Shown here: one piece after another, positions 1-6,117 of the stretch
How the letters are laid out: the number at the start of each line of letters is the position of its first letter
Numbering within the stretch: position 1 is the first letter of the stretch
Origin: Candidatus Omnitrophota bacterium
GTDB taxonomy: Bacteria; Omnitrophota; Gorgyraeia; Gygaellales; Profunditerraquicolaceae
NCBI GenBank assembly: GCA_020062065.1
Contig: JAGUWZ010000162.1
Location: 1 to 6,856, forward strand
Direction: 5' to 3'
DNA: 6,856 nucleotides
Translations under genes and position numbers: made by a program
Notes under the pieces: generated by a model
Database searches by the model: none
What the model saw: the letters and a program-made list of their open reading frames with translations, nothing else
What the model was told of the DNA's origin: nothing

Positions 1-60
1 CGCAGATTTAAAGATTTATCTGCGAGAATCTCGCGTTTGATTTGCGAAAATCTGCGTTAA
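1..60. repeat. CGCAGAT dispersed repeat, copy A (may continue past the window edge)
   Basis: CGCAGAT (1-7) is repeated in inverse as ATCTGCG at 18-24 and 50-56. Bases 36-60, reverse-complemented, match 4141-4165 at 23 of 25 positions. It therefore belongs to the same family as the holB-ricT gap repeat, in opposite orientation. The left boundary may lie outside the window. Confidence 0.75.
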
Positions 61-113
61 AATTGGGTTGAAATTATCATTTTACTAGTTGTTAAATCAG
101 CTTAATTATATTA

Positions 114-168
114 CTTTAGATCCTCAAGACCCAGAAGTTCTGGGATTGCCGCTTTCGCGGGACTAAAG
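114..168. repeat. Branched hairpin element downstream of the TPR gene
   Basis: CTTTAG (114-119) and CTAAAG (163-168) close a junction with two hairpins: CCCAGAA-G-TTCTGGG (130-144), a perfect seven-pair palindrome, and CCGC/GCGG (149-152, 157-160), which on the minus-strand RNA is capped by a GAAA (GNRA) tetraloop. It begins about 20 bases after the last gene of the row. It may stabilise or end the transcript, though no T-run typical of a terminator follows directly. Confidence 0.5.
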
Positions 169-187
169 ACTATGGTAGAAATTTATG

Positions 188-826
188 TCACAATGCACTA
201 ATTTTAGCCTCTATAGATTTTATCTGTGCGACAATCTTCTTTTTGATTGCGCTACAACAACCTGACTTTAATAACTGAAGGACTTTTTTGTATGACTCTA
301 AAGCGCCCTGATAATCAGAAAGATTAAACAAAGCGTCTGCCAGATTATCATAGGTTACCGCTCTATTTGGCTCTAAGCTTAAGGTTTTTTTAAAACACTT
401 TATTGCCTCGCTGTGGCGGCCGATATTATTTAAAAGCCATCCCTTATTGTGATAAATGGTAGCATAATCCGGTTCAACCTCGATGCCTTTATCAAAATAA
501 TAAAAAGCCTCGTCTATTATACCTAACTCAACCATACACAAGGCACGGTCATTATATGCTGCACCGTCATCAGGATTGTATTTTATTGCCGCGTCAAGAT
601 GTTCTATCGCAGTAACAAATTTATTCTTAAGAATATTTTTTTGTGCTTTAAAATATTCTATCTCTGACAACAAGGCTTTTGTTTTCGCCAGTTTTAAACC
701 TACACTGGCAATACGGCTTGCTTCTGTTTTCGTCCCATAGGTAATCGCCTCATCTAACTTAATTCTTAATTCGATTAACTGGCTTTTCTTGCTCATCCTG
801 CTTCTCATCTTAAAGGGATAGTCCAT
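188..826 (-). CDS. Tetratricopeptide repeat (TPR) protein
   Basis: The protein is built of TPR helix-turn-helix units that bind partner proteins; the partner is unknown. About four repeats can be seen: a weak one at 54-87 (ending KYNPDD), clear ones at 88-121 (AYNDRALCMVELG...VEPDY) and 122-155 (IYHNKGWLLNNIG...LEPNR), and a last at 156-187 (TYDNLADALFNLSDYQGALESYKKVL). Residues 12-50 are a charged helix, and a capping helix (KKKIVAQIKSIEAKI) ends the protein. No signal peptide or membrane segment is seen, so it is probably cytoplasmic. The ATG at 826 is five bases after the tatD stop. ATGs at codons 7 and 11 (MSKKSQLIEL) are alternatives, and no strong ribosome binding site decides between them. 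It is likely cotranscribed with tatD. No known family beyond TPR is recognised. Confidence 0.85.
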   Translation of the reverse strand: MDYPFKMRSRMSKKSQLIELRIKLDEAITYGTKTEASRIASVGLKLAKTKALLSEIEYFKAQKNILKNKFVTAIEHLDAAIKYNPDDGAAYNDRALCMVELGIIDEAFYYFDKGIEVEPDYATIYHNKGWLLNNIGRHSEAIKCFKKTLSLEPNRAVTYDNLADALFNLSDYQGALESYKKVLQLLKSGCCSAIKKKIVAQIKSIEAKISAL

Positions 827-831
827 AGAAT

Positions 832-1653
832 TTATCTCAGATTAAAAAACTTTTTAGCATTATCAGTGGTAACCTTTGCCACCTCTTCTACTTCAATCTC
901 TTTTATCCTGGCAATCTCTTCGGCAAGTATGTGTACAAACCAAGGCTCATTTCTTTTGCCGCGATATCCTTCGGGCGGCAGGAAGGGCGCATCGGTTTCC
1001 AACAAAAGTTTTTCTAACGGAGTTAGCTTTACGAGTTGTCTTAAATTATCAGCTTTCTTATAAGTGATATTACAGGTAAAAGAAATAAATAAACCTAAAC
1101 TCAGACACTCATTTAAAAATTCTAAAGGGCCAGAAAAGCAATGTACCACTGCTTTTATCGGCATTGCCTCTTTGAGTATCTCTAGGGTTTGCTTCTCTGC
1201 CTGGCGGGAATGTATTACCAAAGGAAGATTTAATGACTTGGCTAATTTAATTAAAGCAACAAACAAAGGACGCTGATTCTCTTGTTTAGAATAATTCTTT
1301 TCTGCCAAGCTATGAGATAGCAGTGGGGATCCTGACTGGCATAATATAGGGGGGCGGGAAAAATAATCCAGGCCTATTTCACCTATTGCTACAATTTTTT
1401 CTTTCTTTGCCCACAACTCTAATTCTTGCAGTAGTTTTAATTCAAATGTATCTGCTTCATGAGGATGAATCCCTAAAGTGGCATATACACAGTCATATTT
1501 TTCAGATAAATCTAGCGCCCTTCTTGAACCTTGAAGACTTGAACCAATATTGATGATATATTCCACCCCCTTTTCTTTTGCCCGAAGAATAACCTCGTCT
1601 CTATCAAAATCGTATTCCGGGAAATCAAGATGACAGTGGGTGTCAATTAACAT
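832..1653 (-). CDS. tatD: TatD family metal-dependent hydrolase/DNase with in-frame insertion
   Basis: TatD proteins are cytoplasmic metal-dependent hydrolases of the amidohydrolase (TIM-barrel) superfamily; characterised members are 3'-5' exonucleases or DNases. From ATG at 1653 the product is 273 aa. Metal-site residues are all present: H6 and H8 (DTHCHLD), E92 (IGEIGLDY), H148 (VIHSR), H171 (VVHCFSG) and D221 (LLETDAPFLPP). The odd part is residues 99-119, directly after GLDYF: about 21 extra residues (RPPILCQSGSPLLSHSLAEK) in a place where relatives run on to a short loop such as NYSxxENQ. The DNA there forms a palindromic structure, so I read it as an inserted repeat kept in frame. The remaining fold looks intact, so the protein is probably active. 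It follows metG, as yabD follows metS in Bacillus, and is 5 bases from the next gene. Confidence 0.94.
   Translation of the reverse strand: MLIDTHCHLDFPEYDFDRDEVILRAKEKGVEYIINIGSSLQGSRRALDLSEKYDCVYATLGIHPHEADTFELKLLQELELWAKKEKIVAIGEIGLDYFSRPPILCQSGSPLLSHSLAEKNYSKQENQRPLFVALIKLAKSLNLPLVIHSRQAEKQTLEILKEAMPIKAVVHCFSGPLEFLNECLSLGLFISFTCNITYKKADNLRQLVKLTPLEKLLLETDAPFLPPEGYRGKRNEPWFVHILAEEIARIKEIEVEEVAKVTTDNAKKFFNLR
1297..1359. repeat. Palindromic insertion element inside tatD (63 bp)
   Basis: The segment encoding TatD residues 99-119 is exactly 63 bp. Its core 1304-1340 is closed by GCC/GGC and carries two hairpins: GCTAT-GAG-ATAGC (1309-1321) and AGT...GGATCC...ACT (1322-1337). This cloverleaf-like palindrome within a protein-coding gene resembles, in principle, the Rickettsia palindromic elements that insert in frame. 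Boundaries are set from protein comparison by memory and may be off by a codon or two. Confidence 0.55.
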
Positions 1654-1662
1654 AAATGAAGA

Positions 1663-1668
1663 CACCCC
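1663..1668 (-). promoter_or_regulatory. Ribosome binding site of tatD
   Basis: GGGGTG lies nine bases before the ATG at 1653 and supports that start. The in-frame GTG at 1665 is part of this site and would add four residues (GTG-TCT-TCA-TTT) not typical for the family, whose proteins begin MLIDTHCHLD. Confidence 0.6.
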
Positions 1669-1726
1669 GCAGTTTTCTCTAGTATTTAAGTTCTTAGGCT
1701 AACTACTTGAATTAAAGAAAACTGCG
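1668..1726. repeat. 11-bp inverted repeat in the tatD leader
   Basis: CGCAGTTTTCT (1668-1678) and AGAAAACTGCG (1716-1726) are exact complements. Inside them ATTTAAGT and ACTTGAAT can form a further eight pairs with one mismatch. On the minus-strand mRNA the closing arm ends directly at the GGGGTG ribosome binding site of tatD. The hairpin could therefore affect access to that site, or simply be another repeat. Confidence 0.6.
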
Positions 1727-1739
1727 AGGTTGGTTGTCC

Positions 1740-1759
1740 GCCGAAGCTTTAGCGAAGGC
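1740..1759. repeat. Short mosaic palindrome
   Basis: The layout is GCC-GAA-GCT-TT-AGC-GAA-GGC: outer and inner three-pair stems with a symmetric GAA/GAA internal loop, a typical form for tandem sheared G-A pairs in RNA. It resembles GC-rich palindromic units widespread in candidate-phylum genomes, a resemblance recalled and not searched. Confidence 0.45.
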
Positions 1760-1784
1760 AAAAAATTCTCAAGCCGCATTGCTA

Positions 1785-1815
1785 CCCTTGACAAAATGTC
1801 CATTTTTGTCAAGGG
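1785..1815. repeat. Perfect 12-bp hairpin after metG
   Basis: CCCTTGACAAAA (1785-1796) and TTTTGTCAAGGG (1804-1815) are exact reverse complements separated by seven bases. It begins five bases after the metG stop. The stem is stable enough to protect the mRNA 3' end or slow polymerase. No T-run follows directly on the minus strand (the next one is over 20 bases away), so it is not a textbook terminator. The perfect symmetry also fits a dispersed palindrome or a dimeric protein site. Confidence 0.7.
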
Positions 1816-1820
1816 TCTGC

Positions 1821-3317
1821 TCATTGAATGCGCGGGAATAAAGGTTCGCCTTTTTTAATCTTATCTTTCCCGAATTGGTCTTTTATAGATTCTGCTGTGT
1901 GCGGCATAAAAGGATAGATTCCATCGCTAACTGTCCTGAGCACATCTACTAGCAAACGGATAAAACTTTTCAATTCTTCGGTTTTACTCTCTTTAGCTAA
2001 ATTCCAAGGTTTTGTCTGTTCAACATACTTGTTAGCCATATTAATCAGTTCCCAAATCTTCTCCAAGGAAGCGCTGAAATTTAAATCCGCAGATGGCTTT
2101 AAACAACTTTCAACTTCAGAAACTAAAGTATTGATTCTTTCTTTTATTTTGATTCCGGAATCGGCGATTGGCGCATTACCTTCGGGAATCTTACCCTGAT
2201 AATATTTCTCAACCATGGTGAGAGTACGATAAACCAAATTACCCAGATCGTTCGCCAGGTCGCTGTTTATTCTTTTGATTATTGCTTCTTCAGAGAAATT
2301 ACCGTCTAAACCAAAAGGCACATCGCGCAACAAGAAATATCTATAAGTGTCAACGCCGAATCTTTCAGATATATCAATGGGGGAAACAACATTACCCCTT
2401 GACTTCGACATCTTGGTATCACCAATCAACCACCAACCGTGGGCAAATACGGTCCTGGGAAGCTCGATGTCCAGCGCCTTGAGCATAATCGGCCAGTATA
2501 TCGCATGCTGTCTTAAAATATCTTTACCGATTAACTGCACATCTGCAGGCCACCATTTGGAGTGATATTTTCCTTTATCATCAAACTCGCCTACTGCGCT
2601 GATGTAGTTTATCAAGGCATCAAACCAGACATAAGTCACGTGTCCCGGGCTAAAAGGCAAAGATATGCCCCAGTTCAGGCGCTCCCTGGGACGTGATATG
2701 CACAAATCGGTTAATTTATTTAATTTTAAGAAACTCAAGACCTCATTATGCCTGAATTGCGGACGGACAAAATCCTGATTAGTCTGAATATAATTTATCA
2801 ACCATTCCTGATAATTCTTTAGCTTAAAGAAATAATTATTTTCCGCTATTCTTTCCACAGTCCTTTTACAATCAGGACAAATAAAGTCTTCTTGAACCTG
2901 CGACTCTGTCCAAAAACTCTCGCAGGGCGTGCAATACCAGCCCTCGTATTTTGATTCGTAGATATCTTGCTTTTGAAAAAGTATCTCCAGAATTTTTTGT
3001 ACGCAGGTTTCGTGTCTTTTCTCTGTGGTGCGGATAAAATCGTTATAAGAAATATTTAAATCCTTCCAGAGGTTTTTAAACTTTAAAACCATCTTATCTG
3101 CGAACTCAAGCGGGCTTAAATTCTCTAAATCCGCAGCCTTTTGAATTTTTTGGCCATGCTCGTCTGTTCCAGTAAGGAACCAGACATTTTCGCCGCCTAT
3201 TCTGCTTCGCATAAAACGGGCTAATGTATCGGCCGCGATAGTGGTATAGGAATGGCCAATATGCGCGGGGGCATTAACGTAATATAACGGTGTTGTTATA
3301 TAAAATTTTTTAGACAT
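1821..3317 (-). CDS. metG: Methionyl-tRNA synthetase
   Basis: This class I synthetase charges tRNA-Met with methionine using ATP, in the cytoplasm. The start MSKKFYITTPLYYVNAPAHIGH is standard. The HIGH motif is at residues 19-22 and KMSKS at 302-306. The connective domain carries a four-cysteine zinc knuckle: C129, C132, C147 and C150 (CTPC and CPDC). The family segment TGTDEHGQKIQKAA is at 49-62 and YVWFDALINY at 229-238. The alpha-helical anticodon-binding domain runs from about 350 to the end and includes NKYVEQTKPWNLAK. At 498 aa the protein lacks the C-terminal EMAP II-like tRNA-binding domain found in longer versions such as Bacillus MetS. This short form is common and not a truncation; the end PLFPRIQ is a natural finish. 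It starts 8 bases after ricT with no obvious Shine-Dalgarno sequence. Confidence 0.98.
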   Translation of the reverse strand: MSKKFYITTPLYYVNAPAHIGHSYTTIAADTLARFMRSRIGGENVWFLTGTDEHGQKIQKAADLENLSPLEFADKMVLKFKNLWKDLNISYNDFIRTTEKRHETCVQKILEILFQKQDIYESKYEGWYCTPCESFWTESQVQEDFICPDCKRTVERIAENNYFFKLKNYQEWLINYIQTNQDFVRPQFRHNEVLSFLKLNKLTDLCISRPRERLNWGISLPFSPGHVTYVWFDALINYISAVGEFDDKGKYHSKWWPADVQLIGKDILRQHAIYWPIMLKALDIELPRTVFAHGWWLIGDTKMSKSRGNVVSPIDISERFGVDTYRYFLLRDVPFGLDGNFSEEAIIKRINSDLANDLGNLVYRTLTMVEKYYQGKIPEGNAPIADSGIKIKERINTLVSEVESCLKPSADLNFSASLEKIWELINMANKYVEQTKPWNLAKESKTEELKSFIRLLVDVLRTVSDGIYPFMPHTAESIKDQFGKDKIKKGEPLFPRIQ

Positions 3318-3325
3318 ATCTATTT

Positions 3326-4105
3326 TTAATTGTATTTAATCTCCACCAACTTTCCGTCTTCTAGCTCTACGGTAGCGGTGCGCCTAAATACATTGACGCT
3401 AATAACCTTTCCTTTGCCCTCTGGAGAATTTATATCTTCTCCCTCTCGGGGAAGACCTTTGGATAAAAGTTTATACGTTTCGTATTCGTAATTAAGACAA
3501 CACATGAGTCTGCCGCATATACCTGAGATTTTCGGCGGGTTCAAAGGCAGTCCTTCCTCCTTTGCCATCTTTATGGTCACCGGTTCAAAATCTTTTAAGA
3601 ACGTTGCACAACAAAGCTCTCTCCCGCAGGGTCCGAAGCCGCCAAAAAATTTTGTTTCGTCTCTGACGCCGATTTGTCTTAATTCAATCCTGGCCTTAAA
3701 AATTTTGGCCAGGTCTTTTACTAAATTTCTGAAGTCAACCCTTCCTTCCGAAGTAAAATAAAATATTATTTTGCTGCGGTCAAACGAATATTCTGCCTGC
3801 ACAAGTTTCATTTCCAATTTATGCTCTTCAATCTTTTTAAAACAGATATTAAGAGCCTCTTTTGATTTAGCCCTGTTCTCCTCAATCTGTTTAATATCGT
3901 TCTCCCTTGCCAGTCGCACTATCTTTTTTATCGGCTGTTTGGACCTGACTTCCATCTCGGTCTTTAAAGAAATAATCTGTCCGTAATCAAGACCGCGGTC
4001 ATGTTCAACAATCACATAATCCCCTCCTTTTACCTGGAAGTCTGCGGCATTGTAAAAAAAGTTTCCTCCTGTATCTCTTAACCTTACACAAACCACTTTT
4101 TCCAT
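3326..4105 (-). CDS. ricT: PSP1 C-terminal domain protein, RicT/YaaT family
   Basis: In Bacillus subtilis RicT (YaaT) forms an iron-sulfur complex with RicA and RicF that acts with RNase Y on mRNA processing and affects sporulation, competence and biofilm; its role elsewhere is less clear. The start chosen is ATG at 4105 (MEKVVCVRLRDTG), giving 259 aa. The in-frame ATG at 4180 adds 25 residues, of which the first 14 or so come from the dispersed repeat, and should be discarded. The PSP1 hallmark is intact: FGPCGRELCCATFL with C160, C165 and C166, then SIKM-like TIKMAKEEGLPLNPPKISG, then CGRLMCCLNYE with C197, C202 and C203. These cysteines match those implicated in cluster binding. The C-terminus (about 220-259) looks like a small beta-rich tail. 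metG starts 8 bases downstream, suggesting cotranscription. Confidence 0.92.
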   Translation of the reverse strand: MEKVVCVRLRDTGGNFFYNAADFQVKGGDYVIVEHDRGLDYGQIISLKTEMEVRSKQPIKKIVRLARENDIKQIEENRAKSKEALNICFKKIEEHKLEMKLVQAEYSFDRSKIIFYFTSEGRVDFRNLVKDLAKIFKARIELRQIGVRDETKFFGGFGPCGRELCCATFLKDFEPVTIKMAKEEGLPLNPPKISGICGRLMCCLNYEYETYKLLSKGLPREGEDINSPEGKGKVISVNVFRRTATVELEDGKLVEIKYN

Positions 4106-4140
4106 AATATTGATCTTTGCAAAAATAATGAGAAGTTTTT

Positions 4141-4190
4141 TTAACGCAGATATTCGCAAATCCAATTCATCTGCGTTCATCTGCGTTTAA
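4141..4190. repeat. CGCAGAT dispersed repeat, copy B (holB-ricT gap)
   Basis: The element is bounded by TTAACGCAGAT (4141-4151) and its near-complement ATCTGCGTTTAA (4179-4190). It contains a perfect 10-bp tandem TTCATCTGCG (4166-4175 and 4176-4185). Its first 25 bases match the reverse complement of 36-60 at 23 positions, so it is a second, inverted copy of the repeat at the window start. It creates the ATG at 4180 that artificially lengthens ricT. Confidence 0.8.
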
Positions 4191-4194
4191 AACG

Positions 4195-5166
4195 TTAAAT
4201 ACAATTATCCCTTTTTAAAGACAGCATTAAATTGGAAAGCAACAATTTAACATTGACATTACGTTCTAAAAAAAACAATGAATCGCAAATACAATTCAAT
4301 ATCTCATCCAATTCCCCAAAAGTATACCGATTCATCAGTTTTACCAACGTATCTCGACGGTCAAAATTGATAAGCTCGGTATAGGGGATACCAACTTTTA
4401 TTAAATAGATATCCCGAAACCAACCCGCCAATATCTGCAGACTGCTATGCAGGTCATTTTTATCTTGTATGATAGAATTTTGCAAACCCGAATTTGCACC
4501 CATGGAAAAACTATCAATAATCCGGTTCTTTTTGCTTATTAAATCCTCATTCTTTAATCTAAGGGCAACGCCTAATCTACCTTCAGAAAAATATGCCAAA
4601 TAATGAAGAACGTCTTCATCGATACTATAATCATCTTTTAGAACTTTGGCGATTGCTGCGCGGCCTAAAGGATAAAATTTTACTATTCGGCAACGTGAAA
4701 TGATTGTCTTAAGTAATAAGCCGGGTTTATCGCTTACCAAAATTATCAGGCTATCTTTGGGCGGCTCTTCTAAAGTCTTTAAAAAAGCATTGGCAGAAAT
4801 AGGATTCAGATTATGGGCATCATTGATAATAAAAACTTTTAATCTTGATTCGTACGGCTTTAAGTTTATATCTTGTTGAAGCTGCCGAATTTCTTCTATC
4901 TTTATCTCAGTGGTATATCCGTTATCAATAATATGCACATCAGGGTGCTGATTGTTTTTAATTTTAAGGCAGGGTAGGCAATTATCGCAGGAATCTAAAT
5001 CAGTGTTTAAACAATTTAACAGCTGTGCGAAAGTTTTTGCTGCAAGATATTTTCCTGTACCTTCAGGGCCGCAAAAAAGATAAGCCCCGGCAATGTGTTT
5101 ATTTCTTACATCTTCTATCAACTTCTCTATTGCCTTATTCTGGCCCTTGATCGCGTTGAATGACAT
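4195..5166 (-). CDS. holB: DNA polymerase III clamp-loader subunit delta' (HolB-like AAA+ protein)
   Basis: This is a clamp-loader AAA+ subunit that helps place the sliding clamp at primer-template junctions. I take the ATG at 5166 (MSFNAIKGQNKAIEKL), a family-typical start. An in-frame TTG at 5190 only adds residues encoded by the adjacent repeat. The product is 323 aa. Walker A is GPEGTGK (33-39). A zinc module has C52, C60, C63 and C66. The Walker B-like segment is VFIINDAHNL (111-120), followed by the family-typical LKTLEEPP. The SRC motif with its conserved arginine finger is at 157-159. The C-terminal third is helical, as expected for the collar domain. Position between tmk and ricT, as in Bacillus, favours delta' over the gamma/tau subunit (DnaX), which is usually longer. 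No clear Shine-Dalgarno sequence precedes the start. Confidence 0.9.
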   Translation of the reverse strand: MSFNAIKGQNKAIEKLIEDVRNKHIAGAYLFCGPEGTGKYLAAKTFAQLLNCLNTDLDSCDNCLPCLKIKNNQHPDVHIIDNGYTTEIKIEEIRQLQQDINLKPYESRLKVFIINDAHNLNPISANAFLKTLEEPPKDSLIILVSDKPGLLLKTIISRCRIVKFYPLGRAAIAKVLKDDYSIDEDVLHYLAYFSEGRLGVALRLKNEDLISKKNRIIDSFSMGANSGLQNSIIQDKNDLHSSLQILAGWFRDIYLIKVGIPYTELINFDRRDTLVKLMNRYTFGELDEILNCICDSLFFLERNVNVKLLLSNLMLSLKRDNCI

Positions 5167-5171
5167 AGCGT

Positions 5172-5280
5172 ATAAAAAGTTAAAAGTCAAAACGCAAAAG
5201 TCAAAACCACAAGTTAAAAATTTTTAAGTTTTAACTTTTGGGTTGTGGTTTTACCTTTTGACTTTTTACTTTTGACTTAA
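5172..5280. repeat. AT-rich imperfect inverted repeat (AAAAGTCAAAA type)
   Basis: The tmk-holB gap is built from units of the form AAAAGTCAAAA in inverted orientation around a perfect palindrome TTAAAAATTTTTAA (5214-5227). The two arms share AAAAGT, AAAAGTCAAAA and AACCACAA blocks in nearly the same order. The left part supplies the end of tmk (residues 204-219 and the TAA). The right part holds the in-frame TTG that extends holB upstream. It could fold into a long weak hairpin in the mRNA, but its sequence pattern suggests a dispersed low-complexity repeat. Confidence 0.75.
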
Positions 5281-5890
5281 CCAGCAATCTACAAACAATC
5301 TCTCTAATATTTTTCTGTGTTTCTTCTTTTTTGTCTTGCAGTTTTACAATCTTTATTCTCTTTGGTTCGGCGGCAGCAAGTAAAAGATATCCTTTTTTTA
5401 CCCGCAGATGATAGGAAGACCACCTTCTCTCAATGCGGTCCTTTTTAAAGCCGATACCGCCCAGCGCTTTTTTAAGCGGTAAATCCAGAAGAATAGTCAA
5501 ATCCGGTTTTATAGCATTTGTAGCAAACCTACCGAGATATTTAATTAATGCCAGATTTATTCCTAATCCGTATCCTTGATAGACAATAGTCGAGTCTAAG
5601 AATCTATCACAAAGCACGATTTTGCCTCTGGTTAAAGCCGGAGCAATAACCTCTTTGACTGTTTGAGCGCGGCTGGCCATATAAAGAAGTAATTCCGCCA
5701 TAGGAGTTAAAGATTTATTCTGAGGGTCTAATAAAATCTTTCTCAGTTTTTCGCTCACCGTGGTTCCCCCGGGTTCACGCAAATAAATTACATCATATCC
5801 TTTATTTTTCAAATATTGATAAAGGAGTTTTGATTGCGTGCTTTTACCAGAGCATTCCGAACCTTCGAAAGTGATAAACTTACCTCTCAT
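5231..5890 (-). CDS. tmk: Thymidylate kinase
   Basis: This enzyme phosphorylates dTMP to dTDP with ATP in the cytoplasm, an essential step of dTTP synthesis. The start MRGKFITFEG is the family-typical N-terminus. The P-loop GSECSGKST spans residues 10-18, and LREPGG (38-42) is the conserved dTMP-site motif. The DR[YF] motif appears as DRF at 95-97 within DRFLDSTIVYQGYG. The lid region is around 149-168 (KKDRIERR...RVKKGYL). The enzyme core ends near residue 203 (IREIVCRLL). The last 16 residues, rich in K, S, V and Q, are encoded by the AT-rich inverted repeat at 5172-5280 and look like a repeat-derived tail, not family sequence. At 219 residues it is slightly longer than the usual 205-210. 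Upstream AAGAAGAGA offers a weak ribosome binding site. holB follows after the repeat, the same order as in Bacillus. Confidence 0.96.
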   Translation of the reverse strand: MRGKFITFEGSECSGKSTQSKLLYQYLKNKGYDVIYLREPGGTTVSEKLRKILLDPQNKSLTPMAELLLYMASRAQTVKEVIAPALTRGKIVLCDRFLDSTIVYQGYGLGINLALIKYLGRFATNAIKPDLTILLDLPLKKALGGIGFKKDRIERRWSSYHLRVKKGYLLLAAAEPKRIKIVKLQDKKEETQKNIREIVCRLLVKSKVKSQKVKPQPKS

Positions 5891-5934
5891 ATCTCTTCTT
5901 TCATTTAACAGCCCATATCTTGGTTTATTGTTAT

Positions 5935-6105
5935 CTAATGAATCTGTCGATTTTCTCGCTCAAAGTCCGTTTTCCCAGCCTTTGGCGGGGACGTAAAGGT
6001 CTTTCGTATTTTTGGCGGATGCTGAACTTGTCGCATTTGCTCTAGCAAATACTCCTCAAACAGCATCGCCGTATCGAATATTTCCGCCTGCGGCGGATTC
6101 GCCAT
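5935..6105 (-). CDS. Possible small protein, 56 aa, unrecognised
   Basis: An ATG at 6105 opens a 56-codon frame ending in TAG at 5935, 44 bases before the tmk start. The product begins MANPPQAEIFDTAMLF. It has a probable acidic amphipathic helix (about residues 10-27, with EEYLLEQM), then a basic, proline-containing stretch (PPK at 30-32 and again at 40-42) and ends NRQIH. An AGGA abuts the ATG with no spacing, so it is a poor ribosome binding site. I recognise no family. The DNA overlaps strong inverted repeats, and a second frame is also partly open here, so the ORF may be chance translation of a structured repeat. It is listed because it is the only sizeable open frame in the gap. Confidence 0.25.
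   Translation of the reverse strand: MANPPQAEIFDTAMLFEEYLLEQMRQVQHPPKIRKTFTSPPKAGKTDFERENRQIH
5974..5990. repeat. Short GC-rich hairpin
   Basis: CCC-A-GCC-TTT-GGC-G-GGG forms a six-pair stem with one A/G mismatch and a three-base loop. It lies just outside the large nested structure and has the same mismatch-in-the-middle design as the hairpin at 1740-1759. No run of T follows on either strand, so it is not a normal terminator. Confidence 0.4.
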
Positions 6106-6117
6106 TCCTAAAAATAC
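6006..6117. repeat. Nested inverted-repeat (branched hairpin) element
   Basis: GTATTTTT (6006-6013) pairs perfectly with AAAAATAC (6110-6117) and encloses two further structures. The first is GGCG-G-ATGCTG (6014-6024) with CAGCATCGCC (6061-6070), ten pairs with one bulged G, capped by ATTTGCT/AGCAAAT (6035-6041, 6044-6050). The second is TCCGCC-TGC-GGCGGA (6083-6097), which competes with GGCG-GATT-CGCC (6092-6103). A looser outer pair TCAAAG/CTTTGA (5960-5965, 6126-6131) extends it. The symmetric architecture could be a folded RNA on either strand or a palindromic repeat unit. Confidence 0.55.

Noticed and set aside
1..60. CRISPR array from the CGCAGAT repeats
   Set aside because: Units are short, irregularly spaced and inverted, with no regular spacers and no cas genes.
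866..1276. Plus-strand ORFs opposite tatD (and similar ones opposite metG and ricT)
   Set aside because: They mirror well-supported minus-strand genes and show no family features.
1654..1665. tatD starting at GTG 1665
   Set aside because: The GTG is part of the ribosome binding site; TatD proteins normally begin MLIDTH as from 1653.
1785..1815. Rho-independent terminator after metG
   Set aside because: Strong stem but no T-run directly after it on the minus strand; kept as a hairpin only.
4106..4180. ricT starting at ATG 4180
   Set aside because: The ATG and the first residues lie in the dispersed CGCAGAT repeat; ATG 4105 starts the conserved PSP1 protein.
5167..5190. holB starting at TTG 5190
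   Set aside because: The added eight residues come from the AT-rich repeat; ATG at 5166 gives the family-typical start.
5891..5960. sigma-70 promoter for tmk
   Set aside because: TAGATA and TTGAGC can be picked out but are about 20 bases apart and match poorly; not convincing.
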